Shown here: one piece after another, positions 45,737-55,039 of the stretch | How the letters are laid out: the number at the start of each line of letters is the position of its first letter | Numbering within the stretch: the first letter of the stretch is position 1 | Source: an uncultured Roseobacter sp. | GTDB lineage: Bacteria > Pseudomonadota > Alphaproteobacteria > Rhodobacterales > Rhodobacteraceae | DNA: 64,000 bases | Direction of reading: 5' to 3' | Assembly (NCBI RefSeq): GCF_947496515.1 | Contig: NZ_CANMDB010000002.1 | Span: forward strand, 186,001-250,000 | Notes under the pieces: model-generated | Databases searched by the model: none | Told to the model about the DNA's origin: nothing | The model's input: only the letters and a program-made list of their open reading frames with translations | Translations under genes and position numbers: made by a program

Positions 45737-46666
45737 CTAGTCCCTTGCCCCCGGCATGGATGACGGCAGGGGATCGGGGAGGGGGGATGTCCCGCCGTAG
45801 AGCGGCAGCGTTTCGCGCCGCAGGGTGATGTGACCTTCGGCCTGCATCTTGAGGCAGTGGCCGGCGATTTCTTCCAGGGGGGCGAACCAGGCATCGCCTG
45901 TTTCCATCATCTCCTCGATCATCCGCTCGATCCTTTGCCACCGCGACAGGCGACCCGACACGAAAGGGTGCCAGACACCGATCCATAGCCCGCCACCGGC
46001 CATGCGCATGGCGTTGAACTCGGCCATGAAGATCTCCATCGCGCGATCCGGCGACATGATCTGAAACATGTAGTCCAGATCGATCGAATGGACGTAGGGC
46101 GGCCAATCGTCGGTCGTCCAGCTGACGGGCAGTTCCACCAGATCGCCCTGCTGCGGCGCCAGCACGTAAGGCACATCATCGCCCATGAGCGAGCTGTCAT
46201 AGAGAAACCCTTCCTCCGCGAGAAAGCCGGGCGTGTGCTGGGACATGTTGTAGAGCGGCGAGCGGTTGCCGCGCGGGCGCTTGCCGGTGAAGCGTTCGAT
46301 CACCTCGATGGAGCGCTGCATCCAGTAGCGTTCTTCGTCGGGTTGCAGCGCGTTGGGGGCCTCATGGATATAGCCGTGAAAGCCGATCTCGTGACCGGCC
46401 TCCACGATTCCCTCGACGGCCTTGGGGTGTTGTTCGATGCACCACGCAGGCACAAAGAACGTCTGGGTCAGCCCAAAGCGCCGGTAGCCATCGAGGATCC
46501 GCGGAATCGCGACCTCCGGCCCGTAGCGCAGCATGGACAGCGACGACAGGTAGTTGACGCCAGCCTTGCCCTTTTCAATGTGGATGAGACTGTCGGCGTC
46601 CATGTCAAAACTGATGGCGACAGCCACCTTGGCGCCGTTCGGCCAGGGGATGGGGTTTGCGATCAT
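45737..46666 (-). CDS. PuuE-like polysaccharide-deacetylase-fold amidohydrolase
   Basis: A 309-residue NodB-fold protein. It shows the metal-binding Asp in SFDMDADSL and the HxxxH pair in EIGFHGYIHEAPN, plus RGNRSPLYNMS. This pattern groups with PuuE allantoinases, cyclic-imide hydrolases and formyl/peptidoglycan-like deacetylases rather than surface-polysaccharide enzymes. It lacks a signal peptide, so it acts in the cytoplasm. As the last gene of the NitT-type operon it may open a cyclic amide or imide made from the imported compound. Confidence 0.8.
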   Translation of the reverse strand: MIANPIPWPNGAKVAVAISFDMDADSLIHIEKGKAGVNYLSSLSMLRYGPEVAIPRILDGYRRFGLTQTFFVPAWCIEQHPKAVEGIVEAGHEIGFHGYIHEAPNALQPDEERYWMQRSIEVIERFTGKRPRGNRSPLYNMSQHTPGFLAEEGFLYDSSLMGDDVPYVLAPQQGDLVELPVSWTTDDWPPYVHSIDLDYMFQIMSPDRAMEIFMAEFNAMRMAGGGLWIGVWHPFVSGRLSRWQRIERMIEEMMETGDAWFAPLEEIAGHCLKMQAEGHITLRRETLPLYGGTSPLPDPLPSSMPGARD

Positions 46667-46673
46667 GGTGTCC

Positions 46674-47375
46674 TCATAGCATGACGGCCCCGCCGGAGGG
46701 GCAAATGGTTTGTCCGGTCATAAAACTGCCGCCGGGTCCGGAGAGAAAGACCGCGGCTGCCGCAATCTCCTCCGGTCTGGCAATGCGGCCCAGGGGGTTT
46801 TGCGTCTCCAGCGCGAGGGCCTCGGGTGACATGGTCTGCGCCGAGAGCATTGCCGTATCGGTCGGGCCGGGGGCGATGGCATTGACCAGAACATCGGGTG
46901 CAAACTCCCGCGCCAGCGCGCGGGTCAGCCCGATCACACCGGCCTTGGACGCACAGTAGCCCGCGAACCCTGCCCGGCCCAGATGTGCGAGCTCGGACGC
47001 GATGAGGATTAGCCGACCGTGTTTCTGCGCGGCCATGCCGATCAGGGCGGCGCGTGCCACGAGAAAGGAGCCGCGCAGGTTCACCGCGATCTGCAGGTCG
47101 AATGTGTCCAGATCCGCCTCCAAAGTCGGCGCTTCGATCAGGATGCCGGCAGCGTTGATCACGATGTCCTGCGGGCCGGCTTTGTCAAAGAGCGTTGTGA
47201 CCGCCTGCGGGTCGCTGATCTCAGTGGTGAAAACAGCACCGTTGAGAGGTTCCGGCGGCGCGATATCGACACAGGTGACCTTGGCGCCCGCCTCCGCCAG
47301 CGCCACGGCGCAGGCACGCCCGATGCCACGGGCGGCTCCGGTGACCAGCGCGCGCTTGCCACGCAGCGCGCTCAT
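46674..47375 (-). CDS. Short-chain dehydrogenase/reductase
   Basis: A 233-residue classical SDR: TGAARGIGRA nucleotide motif, INAAG, catalytic Ser in LIASELA and YCASK. The acidic residue in VTCVDIAPP, at the end of the second strand, suggests NAD(H) preference. The C-terminal SGPGGSFMTGQTICPSGG is typical of the FabG-like group. Its ATG overlaps the stop of the preceding SDR gene by four bases. The substrate is presumably an alcohol or ketone on the pathway served by this operon. Confidence 0.88.
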   Translation of the reverse strand: MSALRGKRALVTGAARGIGRACAVALAEAGAKVTCVDIAPPEPLNGAVFTTEISDPQAVTTLFDKAGPQDIVINAAGILIEAPTLEADLDTFDLQIAVNLRGSFLVARAALIGMAAQKHGRLILIASELAHLGRAGFAGYCASKAGVIGLTRALAREFAPDVLVNAIAPGPTDTAMLSAQTMSPEALALETQNPLGRIARPEEIAAAAVFLSGPGGSFMTGQTICPSGGAVML

Positions 47376-48151
47376 TGCATCAGCTCCCCGCGGTCGACGG
47401 TCCAGGCCTGGCCCGTGATGTTACGTGCCGCGGCAGAGGCGAGAAAGAGGTAGATGTCGGCCATATCCTGCGGCGTCATCAAGCCGGGAAGGGCCTGTGC
47501 GCCGGTGATTTCAGCCAGCAGATCGTCTTCGGCGCGTCCGTTGCGTGTCGCCATCGCGGTGAGCGAGCGCAGGGATGCCTCCGTGCGCACCCAGCCTGGG
47601 CAGACCGCGTTGACAGAGATCCCGCGCGGGGCCAGTTCCAGCGCGAGGCTGCGGGTGAGCCCGATGACCGCGTGCTTGGAGGCGCAATAGGCCGAGAACT
47701 CCGCCACCGCCGTCTTGCCCCACATGGAGGCCGTGTTGACGATCCGTGCCCCGTCCCTGAGATGCGGCAGCAACGTTCGGATGACGGTGAAGGTGCCGAT
47801 GATGTTGATCTCGGTGATCCGGCGAAACATCGTGTCGACCTCACTGCCCGGATCGTCAATCGGCGTGATCCGTTCAAGCCCGGCGTTGTTGATCAGAACA
47901 TCAATGGGCCGGTCGATCGCGTTCAGCATCAACGGGGCCTCCGGTGCCGCGATATCACACGTCATGCCCATGACCGGGCGGCCAAATTCCTGTGACCAGT
48001 CAGCCGCCACGTCGGCCACGTCTTCCTCCAGCCCGATCACCGTCAGGGTGGCACCTGCTGCGAGGAACCCGCGCGCGACACCTGCGCCAAGCCCCATATT
48101 GCCGCCGGTGATCACCACGTGCCGGCCGGTGAAATCGTAGCTAGGCGACAT
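47372..48151 (-). CDS. Short-chain dehydrogenase/reductase
   Basis: A 259-residue classical [35 protein letters not shown] and [11 protein letters not shown], with the C-terminal [11 protein letters not shown]. Start chosen at [17 protein letters not shown], the usual SDR beginning. The upstream in-frame Met is inside the ABC ATPase gene. It overlaps that ATPase gene by 11 bases and the next SDR by four. Two SDRs in a row suggest successive or paired oxidoreductions. Confidence 0.88.
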   Translation of the reverse strand: MSPSYDFTGRHVVITGGNMGLGAGVARGFLAAGATLTVIGLEEDVADVAADWSQEFGRPVMGMTCDIAAPEAPLMLNAIDRPIDVLINNAGLERITPIDDPGSEVDTMFRRITEINIIGTFTVIRTLLPHLRDGARIVNTASMWGKTAVAEFSAYCASKHAVIGLTRSLALELAPRGISVNAVCPGWVRTEASLRSLTAMATRNGRAEDDLLAEITGAQALPGLMTPQDMADIYLFLASAAARNITGQAWTVDRGELMQ

Positions 48152-48938
48152 CAGCCTTGCTCCCTTCATGGTGCTCTTGCCGCAGCACGGTCTGGATGCG
48201 TTTGCGCAGATCCAGAAAGGCGGGCTGGTCACGGGTTTCTGTGTCGCGCGCAGCGGGCGGTAGCAGCGTGCTCACGTCGATGTCCTCGATCACCCGGGCG
48301 GGGCGCGCGGAAAAGACCAGCGTCCGGTGGGCCAGCAGGATTGCCTCCTCGACATCATGGGTCACGAAGATCGTCGTCTTGCCCTCTGTCCGATTGATGC
48401 GCATCAGCTGGGTTTGCAGATGCTCGCGCGTCAGCGCATCCAGCGCGCCAAAGGGCTCGTCCATCAGCAGCACATCCGGATCCGCGGCCAGCGTGCGTGC
48501 AATCGCCACGCGCTGGCGCATACCGCCCGAGATGCGGCTGGTGTAGCTGTCCTCGAACCCCGTCAGCCCCACAAGGTCTATCAGCCGCGCGATCTGGTCT
48601 GCTTGCTCGGACCGGCTGATACCGGGGCGGTAGCGCAGGCCTGCGCGGATATTGCCCGCAACCGTCAGCCAGGGGAAGGCCGCGTAGGATTGAAAGACCA
48701 TGCCGCGTCGCCGGTCCGGACCACCCAGCGGTTGGCCGTCCAACAGGATCTGCCCTGTGGTCGGCCGCTCCAGCCCGCCGACCATACGCATCAGTGTGGT
48801 CTTGCCGCAGCCCGAGGGGCCGAGAAAGGTCACGATCTCTCCCTGCACGATATGGAGGCTGAGCGGTGCCACCGCCTCGACATCTCCCGTGGCAGTGCGG
48901 AAGGTCTTGGAGACATCCTGGAGCGACAGATACGACAT
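48141..48938 (-). CDS. NitT/TauT-type ABC transporter, ATP-binding protein
   Basis: A 265-residue ATPase: Walker [16 protein letters not shown]-loop region [14 protein letters not shown], a modified signature [15 protein letters not shown] and Walker [18 protein letters not shown]. This pattern is that of the SsuB/TauB/NrtD group serving nitrate, sulfonate, taurine, pyrimidine-precursor and riboflavin importers. It works with the permease and binding protein encoded just upstream. Confidence 0.92.
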   Translation of the reverse strand: MSYLSLQDVSKTFRTATGDVEAVAPLSLHIVQGEIVTFLGPSGCGKTTLMRMVGGLERPTTGQILLDGQPLGGPDRRRGMVFQSYAAFPWLTVAGNIRAGLRYRPGISRSEQADQIARLIDLVGLTGFEDSYTSRISGGMRQRVAIARTLAADPDVLLMDEPFGALDALTREHLQTQLMRINRTEGKTTIFVTHDVEEAILLAHRTLVFSARPARVIEDIDVSTLLPPAARDTETRDQPAFLDLRKRIQTVLRQEHHEGSKADVA

Positions 48939-48940
48939 GC

Positions 48941-49717
48941 TCAGCGATCCAGATAGACGAAAGCGCGGCGGTGCAGCAGCCGGAACGCCTGATCCGTCAA
49001 CAGGCCGATGATGCCGATGGCAATGATCCCCGCCATGACCTCCGGTGTCTTAACGAAACGCCGCAGCGACCAGATCACGTGCCCCACCCCCGAGGATGCG
49101 GCGACGATCTCTGCGATGATCAGATACGTCCAGCACCAGCCCAGCGTGATGCGCAGGTTATCGACCATGTTGGGCAGAGCCGCAGGGCAGATGATGTCGC
49201 GCATGACCTGCCATTGGTTGGCGCCAAGGGTCAAGCCCGATTCGATGTATTCGCGCGGCACCCGTTTGGTATCCTCGTTGATGAGCAGGACGAGCTGAAA
49301 GAACGTGCCCATCCATAGCACCGCGATCTTGGAGGCTTCGCCGACGCCAAACCAGATGATCAGCAGCGGCACCAGAGCCGGTACCGGCAGATAGCGAATG
49401 AAGTCGATGAAAGGTTCAAAGAACGCGCCGATGGCCCGATAGCTCGACATCAACAGGCCCAGCGGCACGGCGATGATCACGGCGAGAAAGAACGCAAACC
49501 ACACCCTGCCCACGGAGATCGCAATATCCCCCGCGAAGCCCGCTTCGGTAAAGAGCCGCCAGAAGGCCGCCAGCACCGCGCCGGGCGTTGGCAGGAATTG
49601 CGGTTTTATCCAACCGGAGACCGCCACCAACTGCCAGACAACGAGAAAAGTGACGAGCCCCGCGACCCCCAGCGTCACCTCCTGACGCCGGGGGATGGCC
49701 GTGCGAAAGCTGAGCAT
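48941..49717 (-). CDS. NitT/TauT-type ABC transporter, permease
   Basis: A 258-residue BPD-type inner-membrane permease with about six helices. The conserved loop [35 protein letters not shown] is the EAA-like ATPase-docking motif typical of SsuC/TauC. It starts just after the binding-protein gene and ends two bases before the ATPase gene. Confidence 0.92.
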   Translation of the reverse strand: MLSFRTAIPRRQEVTLGVAGLVTFLVVWQLVAVSGWIKPQFLPTPGAVLAAFWRLFTEAGFAGDIAISVGRVWFAFFLAVIIAVPLGLLMSSYRAIGAFFEPFIDFIRYLPVPALVPLLIIWFGVGEASKIAVLWMGTFFQLVLLINEDTKRVPREYIESGLTLGANQWQVMRDIICPAALPNMVDNLRITLGWCWTYLIIAEIVAASSGVGHVIWSLRRFVKTPEVMAGIIAIGIIGLLTDQAFRLLHRRAFVYLDR

Positions 49718-49726
49718 CGGGTGTGC

Positions 49727-50734
49727 TCAGCGTGTCTTGCCGTCAAAGAGATCTGGCAGCAGGGATCCGTCGATGTAGGGCGCGTACTCCAGCGGCGCAT
49801 CCTGCAGCTCGAGCGAGATATTGATGTCGTTGAAGCTGTCCAAGACGTCGCGCAGTTTGCCATCGCCAGCCGCGGGCATGTAGTTCAGCGTTTCCTCGTA
49901 AGTGGTGTATTTCACGCCCGCCAGCGCCTCTTTCATCTCGGCTGCCGGCACGTTGAACTCTGGCGCGGAGATCGCGATGAAGTCGTCGGGATCTTCCATA
50001 TAGTCATCGATGGCCCGGTAGATGCCGCGCAGGAACTTTGCGTATTTCTCGGGGTTCTCGGTGTAGTCGTCCGTGCGCACGATGATGACATCGGTGATCA
50101 GCCCTTCGTAATCCGCGGAGGACAGCAGCACCTTGGATCCGTCCCGTGAGGTGTTGTTGACGATCTGGCTTAGCATCGGCTCCCAGGTGGCGACGGCAGC
50201 GATGCTGTCATCCTCGAAAACGGCGATGGAATCGTCGGTGTTGATAAGGCGCATGTCCATATCCGATATGGATTTGCCGATCTCGTTCAGCGCGAATTGC
50301 GTCAGCACCGTGCCCGGGTGGTTGATCTCGCCCGCGAAGGTCTTGCCCACCAGATCTTCCACCGTCTCGATGCCCGGACCGGCCACCACGCCGTCTGCCC
50401 CGATGGAGATGTCGATGGTACCGATGATGGTGCCGGAGGTCTCGGGCGTGCGCGGGCGCGCCATGCTCTCGCCGATGGTGCGCATTGTGCAGTCGATGGC
50501 GCCTGTCTCCAGCGCGGGCAGCACGTTGGCGCGGTCGTTGTCAAAGGCCCATGTGACAGTCAGATCCTCTTGGGCGAAGTATCCCTTTTCGTCGGCCACA
50601 AAAACCGGTGCAAAGCCGAACCAGAACGGAAAGACGCAGGAGATGGTATCCTGCGCCCGAGCCGTACCCGCAGGTAATGCCAGTATCAAAGTGCCCGCCG
50701 CAAAGGTCAGGCCGCGTGTCAGTCTCAAAAGCAT
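49727..50734 (-). CDS. NitT/TauT-type ABC transporter, substrate-binding protein (NMT1/THI5-like)
   Basis: A 335-residue exported binding protein. The signal peptide is MLLRLTRGLTFAAGTLILAL...ARAQ. The mature start QDTISCVFPFWFGFAPVFVADEKGYF and the segment DCTMRTIGESMARPRT fit the NMT1/THI5-like fold used for pyrimidine precursors, riboflavin, nitrate and sulfonates. The ligand cannot be deduced. It is the first gene of the six-gene NitT set (binding protein, permease, ATPase, SDR, SDR, deacetylase) and is 146 bases downstream of the ureohydrolase. Confidence 0.9.
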   Translation of the reverse strand: MLLRLTRGLTFAAGTLILALPAGTARAQDTISCVFPFWFGFAPVFVADEKGYFAQEDLTVTWAFDNDRANVLPALETGAIDCTMRTIGESMARPRTPETSGTIIGTIDISIGADGVVAGPGIETVEDLVGKTFAGEINHPGTVLTQFALNEIGKSISDMDMRLINTDDSIAVFEDDSIAAVATWEPMLSQIVNNTSRDGSKVLLSSADYEGLITDVIIVRTDDYTENPEKYAKFLRGIYRAIDDYMEDPDDFIAISAPEFNVPAAEMKEALAGVKYTTYEETLNYMPAAGDGKLRDVLDSFNDINISLELQDAPLEYAPYIDGSLLPDLFDGKTR

Positions 50735-50880
50735 GTGAAATCCCCTCGTATCCCTGTCCGTCAGGCTAGCGAACATTCGTCAAAGCGTGCAGCGGCATCT
50801 CGAGGTCTGGAAGGGTGCTCGGCAGGTTTGCCCATTTACTGGACACCGCTGCCGGATTTTATGGCACTACGCGGCTGCGC

Positions 50881-51828
50881 TCAGGTCGCGAAGCGTTCCG
50901 CAAGCAGGCACAGGATCTCATAGCTGAGCGCGGCCCCCGCCAGCGACGTGACGGTGCCGTTATCCAGCGGCGGGGAGACTTCCACCAGATCCGCACCGAC
51001 ATACTGGAGCCCGCGCAGACCACGCAGCAGCACCTGCGCCTGATGGGTGGTCATGCCGCCGATCTCCGGCGTGCCGGTGCCGGGGGCGTAAACCGGATCG
51101 AGGCTGTCGATGTCAAAGCTGAGATAGACGGCGCGGTCCCCCACCAGCGCCCGCGCCTCTTCGGCGATGGCCTGGGGGCCACGGTCGTGGAGTTCTTCGC
51201 AGAAGACCACCCGCATGCCGCAGCTTTCGGAATAGTCCCAGCCTTCGGCGGCGTTCTGGGTGCCCCGGATGCCGATCTGGATGGTGGCTGTGGGGTCGAT
51301 CAGCCCTTCCTCCACCGCGCGGCGAAAGGGGGCGCCGTGGTTGAACTTCGATCCCTGAAAGCTGTCCCATGTGTCGGTATGCGCATCCACGTGAATGAGG
51401 GCGACGGGTCCGCCTGTAGCTACAGCACGCAAAAGCGGCAGGCTGACCGAATGATCGCCGCCGATCCCGAGGGGCAGCACCTTCGCCGCAACCAGATCGC
51501 CCGAAAACCGCGCGATGGCCTCATGCGTGGCCTCAATGTCAAACATGGACTCGAACGGCACGTCGCCCATGTCGCGGACCCGGGCAAGTGCAAAGGGGTC
51601 CACGCGGGTCGCGTGATTGACCGCGCGGATCAGCGAGGACTGGTTGCGGATCTCCCGGGGGCCGTGACGCGCACCGGGGCGGTTCGTCAATGCGCCATCG
51701 TATGGAATGCCGAAGATCCCGATATCCGCATCCGTGATCGCCTCAGCCAAAGGCGCGCGCATGAAGGTGGCAAGCTCCGCAAAGCGCGGCGCGAAGCGAT
51801 CAGGCGCGGCGGGCGGACGAAAGCTCAT
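50881..51828 (-). CDS. Agmatinase/guanidino-acid ureohydrolase family protein
   Basis: A 315-residue binuclear-metal ureohydrolase. The metal ligands are in GIGGDHSVSLPL, VDAHTDTWD and SFDIDSLDPVYAPGTGTPE. Family members cleave agmatine, guanidinobutyrate, guanidinopropionate, guanidine or proclavaminate to urea plus an amine. The specificity loops cannot be read by eye. The start is at MSFRPPAAPDRF, overlapping the deaminase stop by four bases. Urea formed here could be a reason for keeping nitrogen genes in this block. Confidence 0.9.
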   Translation of the reverse strand: MSFRPPAAPDRFAPRFAELATFMRAPLAEAITDADIGIFGIPYDGALTNRPGARHGPREIRNQSSLIRAVNHATRVDPFALARVRDMGDVPFESMFDIEATHEAIARFSGDLVAAKVLPLGIGGDHSVSLPLLRAVATGGPVALIHVDAHTDTWDSFQGSKFNHGAPFRRAVEEGLIDPTATIQIGIRGTQNAAEGWDYSESCGMRVVFCEELHDRGPQAIAEEARALVGDRAVYLSFDIDSLDPVYAPGTGTPEIGGMTTHQAQVLLRGLRGLQYVGADLVEVSPPLDNGTVTSLAGAALSYEILCLLAERFAT

Positions 51829-52271
51829 TCCGCGATGTCCTCGGCCCAGAGCTCGGGCTGTTCGGTGATGAAGCGTTTCATCAGCGCGATGCAATCGGGG
51901 TCTTGGGCGATGATCACCTCGACGCTGCGGCTGCGCAGGAAGTCTTCGTTGCCGCCGAAATTCACCGTGTCGCCGATCACCACCCGGGGGATGCCGAACT
52001 GGATGATCGTGCCCGAACACATCATGCAGGGGCTCAGCGAGGTATAGAGCGTCGTGTCGCGGTAGGTCTTTTGCCGGCCTGCCTTGCGCAGCGCGTCCAT
52101 CTCGCCGTGCGCAATGGGGTCGCCGCCCTGCACCCGCTGGTTGCGGCCCTGGCTGACGACCTCGCCGCCGCGCGCCAGCACCGACCCGATGGGGCAGCCG
52201 CCCTCGTCGAACCCGGCCTTGGCCTCATTGTAGGCGATGTGCAGCAGCCGTGCATCCGTATCGGTCAGCAT
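51825..52271 (-). CDS. Yeast-type cytosine deaminase homologue (CMP/dCMP-deaminase fold)
   Basis: A 148-residue zinc deaminase. The zinc site is HGEMDAL plus PCMMCSG. The tail DTTLYTSLSPCMMCSGTIIQF and the final WAEDIAE closely follow yeast Fcy1, which ends WFEDIGE as I recall. Fcy1-like enzymes deaminate cytosine. Bacterial relatives also act on creatinine-like or guanine-like amidines. It starts 11 bases after potA and overlaps the ureohydrolase start, placing it inside the transport operon. Confidence 0.85.
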   Translation of the reverse strand: MLTDTDARLLHIAYNEAKAGFDEGGCPIGSVLARGGEVVSQGRNQRVQGGDPIAHGEMDALRKAGRQKTYRDTTLYTSLSPCMMCSGTIIQFGIPRVVIGDTVNFGGNEDFLRSRSVEVIIAQDPDCIALMKRFITEQPELWAEDIAE

Positions 52272-52282
52272 GAAAGTCTCCC

Positions 52283-53359
52283 TTACCCGTCGTCCAGAAT
52301 ATGCGCGTGCGCGGCCTGCCAGTCCAGCCACAGCGCCTCGCCTCCCTTGAGATCGAATTGGGACAACTGACGCTCCTGCATCTGCACTTTGAACTCATGC
52401 CCGTCTTCGGACTCCAGAAACAGGGTCACGACCGAGCCCACGAATTCTTCGGACAGTAAACGGCACCCGAGTGTGTTTTCCGCCTCTGGCCGCTCGGAGT
52501 GCACATGCACCAGATCGGCGGAGACCGCAAAGCTCGCCCGCTGTCCCTGCGTCAGGGTGCCGTGAACGGTAAAGGTTCCGCTGGGGGTCGCGATCCGGGC
52601 TTGCCCGGCCTCGGCGGCGGTCACGGTACCGGAGAGGATGTTATTGCGTCCGACGAATTCGGCGACAAAGCGGTTGGCGGGGGCGCGGTAGATCTCTTTG
52701 GGCGTACCTATCTGGGCGATCTCGCCTTGGGACATGATCACTACCCGGTCGGCCATGGCGAAGGCTTCGGATTGTGAATGGGTCACGTAGACAAAGGTGA
52801 TCCCAAGCTCTCGTTGCAACTGGGTCAGCACAGCCTGCATTCGGATCACAAGATGGGCGTCGAGCGCGCTCAGCGGCTCATCCAGCAGCAGGATCTGCGG
52901 CTCCATCACCAGCGCACGGGCCAGCGCCACCCGCTGGCGCTGACCGCCCGAGAGCGTGGCGACATTACGGTCCGCGAACTCTGCGATGCCCATCCGGTCC
53001 AGCCAGTCCATCGCGCGGCTCGTACGGGTCGCCTTGTCCACACCGCGCATCCGCAGTCCGAACTCAACATTCTCTCGTGCGCTGAGAAAGGGAAACAGCG
53101 CCAAGGACTGCCAGACCATCGGCGTGTCCCGTTCGTGCGGTTTGACATCGTTCATCACCCGGCCGTCCAGCCGGATCTCGCCGGTGCTCGGCGCCTCAAG
53201 CCCCGCCAGCATGCGCAAGGTTGTCGTCTTGCCACAGCCCGAAGGACCCATGATGGCCACGAACTCGCCTTGACCAATGGTCAGGTTCATCTGCTTGACG
53301 GCGACAAACTCACCAAAGCTTTTGCGGACATCGTCAAAGACGACCAGATCACCCGACAT
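52283..53359 (-). CDS. Pot-type ABC transporter, ATP-binding protein
   Basis: A 358-residue PotA-like ATPase: Walker [18 protein letters not shown], signature TLSGGQRQRVALARAL, Walker B ILLLDEPLSALDAHL, and a TOBE domain after about residue 280 (GCRLLSEEFVGSVVTLFLE). It works with the two Pot-type permeases and the TAT-exported binding protein upstream. The family imports polyamines and other cations such as putrescine-like guanidines. Confidence 0.93.
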   Translation of the reverse strand: MSGDLVVFDDVRKSFGEFVAVKQMNLTIGQGEFVAIMGPSGCGKTTTLRMLAGLEAPSTGEIRLDGRVMNDVKPHERDTPMVWQSLALFPFLSARENVEFGLRMRGVDKATRTSRAMDWLDRMGIAEFADRNVATLSGGQRQRVALARALVMEPQILLLDEPLSALDAHLVIRMQAVLTQLQRELGITFVYVTHSQSEAFAMADRVVIMSQGEIAQIGTPKEIYRAPANRFVAEFVGRNNILSGTVTAAEAGQARIATPSGTFTVHGTLTQGQRASFAVSADLVHVHSERPEAENTLGCRLLSEEFVGSVVTLFLESEDGHEFKVQMQERQLSQFDLKGGEALWLDWQAAHAHILDDG

Positions 53360-53360
53360 G

Positions 53361-54143
53361 TTATGTATGGCCCTTGAGTTGGCGACCCACGAGGAAGATC
53401 TGCGCGAGGATGATCAGGCTCATGGAGATGAGAAAGACGAAGGTGCCGATGGCATTGACCTGCGGGTCGATATTGCCCTGCACGATTTCCAGTATCGCGA
53501 CGGGCAGGGTCTTGTTCAGCCCCGAGACAAACCAGGAGATGGCGAATTCATCGAAGGAAACAGCGGCTGTCAGGCAGAGTGCTGCGATGATCGCCGGGCG
53601 GCAGAAGGGCACGATCACGTGGCGCATGGTAGCCCACTCGCTGCCCCCGAGGTTCCAGGCAGCGGCCTCCAGGTTTTCGTCCATCTGGTTGAGCCGCAGC
53701 CGGATCACCGCCATGGCAAAGGGGGCGGTCAGCACCGTATGCGCGATGATGATCGAGTATAGCTGCCCGGACATACCGATTTTCGACAGCCAGGCCAGCA
53801 TCGCCAGCGCCATAATGATGAGCGGAATGGTCGGCGGCAGCAGGATGAGCGCGAGGTAGGCGCCCTTGAGCCGGAAGCGGTAGCGGTAGTCCGAATAGGC
53901 TGTGCAAAACCCCAGAAACGTCGCCAGCACCGCGGTGCAGCTGGAAACGATCAGGCTGTTCAGGGCCGCTTGCCAGATGTCGGGATCGGCGAGGATCTTG
54001 GCATACCACTCGGTCGAGAACTCGCCCAGCGGGATTGTCGGAAACCGTTGGGAGTTGAAGGAGAACACCACGCTGAAGAGGATCGGCGCAAAGACGAAGG
54101 CGAAGACCAGCGCGGTATAGATCCAAAGGACCGCGCTCCGCAT
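53361..54143 (-). CDS. Pot-type ABC transporter, permease (PotC-like)
   Basis: A 260-residue permease starting MRSAVLWIYTALVFAFVFAPIL, with six helices. The docking loop reads EAAAWNLGGSEWATMRHVIVPF. Its ATG shares one base with the stop of the preceding permease gene (TGATG), and its stop lies two bases before the ATPase start, so the four transport genes are tightly coupled. Confidence 0.93.
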   Translation of the reverse strand: MRSAVLWIYTALVFAFVFAPILFSVVFSFNSQRFPTIPLGEFSTEWYAKILADPDIWQAALNSLIVSSCTAVLATFLGFCTAYSDYRYRFRLKGAYLALILLPPTIPLIIMALAMLAWLSKIGMSGQLYSIIIAHTVLTAPFAMAVIRLRLNQMDENLEAAAWNLGGSEWATMRHVIVPFCRPAIIAALCLTAAVSFDEFAISWFVSGLNKTLPVAILEIVQGNIDPQVNAIGTFVFLISMSLIILAQIFLVGRQLKGHT

Positions 54144-54997
54144 CACGACATCGCTCGCTTGCGGTAGGCCAGTGCGATGCCGGCGAAGGCCACCGCGAAC
54201 AGCGTCAGCATCATCATGATGGCCACGACCGCCGCGCGCGGCCATTGCTGGCCGGATTTGGTGGTGTCGATGATCAGGATAGGCAGGGTCGGATCCTGCG
54301 AACCGCCCAGATAGAAGGGGGCGACGAAATCCCCGAAGGACAGGATAAAGCAAAAAACGGCGGCCACGATCATCCCGGTCTTGGCCAGCGGCAGGATCAC
54401 CCGCCAGATCGTTTGCAGCGGTTTACAGCCGAGGTTATGCGCTGCCTCCACCAGCGACCGGTCGATGTTTGCCATGGCCAGGGTCTGAAGGATCACCACC
54501 AGCGGCAAGGTCAGGGTCATATAGCCTACCAGCGTGCCAAAGGTGGTATTGAGCATCGTATAGGGCCCCAACCCCACCCAGCCCAGCATGGCATTCAGCA
54601 CACCACTTTCCGACAGGATCACGAACCATGAAAACGTCCGCACCAGGTAGCTGGTGAAAAACGGGATGATCAGCAGAAAGATTGCCATGCGCCGGGTGTT
54701 CTCCGACGCGCGGAACGCGAGCGTATAGGCCACCGGGAAGGCGATCAGCATACCGCAGAGGGTTGACAGCGACGCAATCCAGATGGTGTGCCAGTAGCTG
54801 TCCCAGAAATACCCCCGCGTCATCATGCGACCCCAGTTCACGAACTCGAAGGCCTCGGTCATGCGGTAGTTCTTCACCAGAAAGAACGACATGGCGATCA
54901 TGAAGACGATCGGCCCCAGAAAGAACAACGCCTGCCAGATGATGATCGGCAAGCGCCAGCTGAGCGCATAGAAATCGGGTTTGGTGTTGCGGGTCAT
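54143..54997 (-). CDS. Pot-type ABC transporter, permease (PotB-like)
   Basis: A 284-residue permease with six helices. Family features include FFTSYLVRTFSWFVILSESGVLN and the docking loop EAAHNLGCKPLQTIWRVILPLAKTGM. It follows the binding-protein gene by 42 bases and overlaps the next permease gene by one base. Confidence 0.93.
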   Translation of the reverse strand: MTRNTKPDFYALSWRLPIIIWQALFFLGPIVFMIAMSFFLVKNYRMTEAFEFVNWGRMMTRGYFWDSYWHTIWIASLSTLCGMLIAFPVAYTLAFRASENTRRMAIFLLIIPFFTSYLVRTFSWFVILSESGVLNAMLGWVGLGPYTMLNTTFGTLVGYMTLTLPLVVILQTLAMANIDRSLVEAAHNLGCKPLQTIWRVILPLAKTGMIVAAVFCFILSFGDFVAPFYLGGSQDPTLPILIIDTTKSGQQWPRAAVVAIMMMLTLFAVAFAGIALAYRKRAMS

Positions 54998-55039
54998 TGC
55001 GGTCTTTCAGGGGGCGACGCGCGCCACCCCCGGGCGCGT

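Noticed and set aside
50735-50880. Guanidine (ykkC-type) riboswitch before the NitT-type operon
   Set aside because: The conserved ACGR and GGACGG-like segments of the guanidine-I motif were not visible on the relevant strand.
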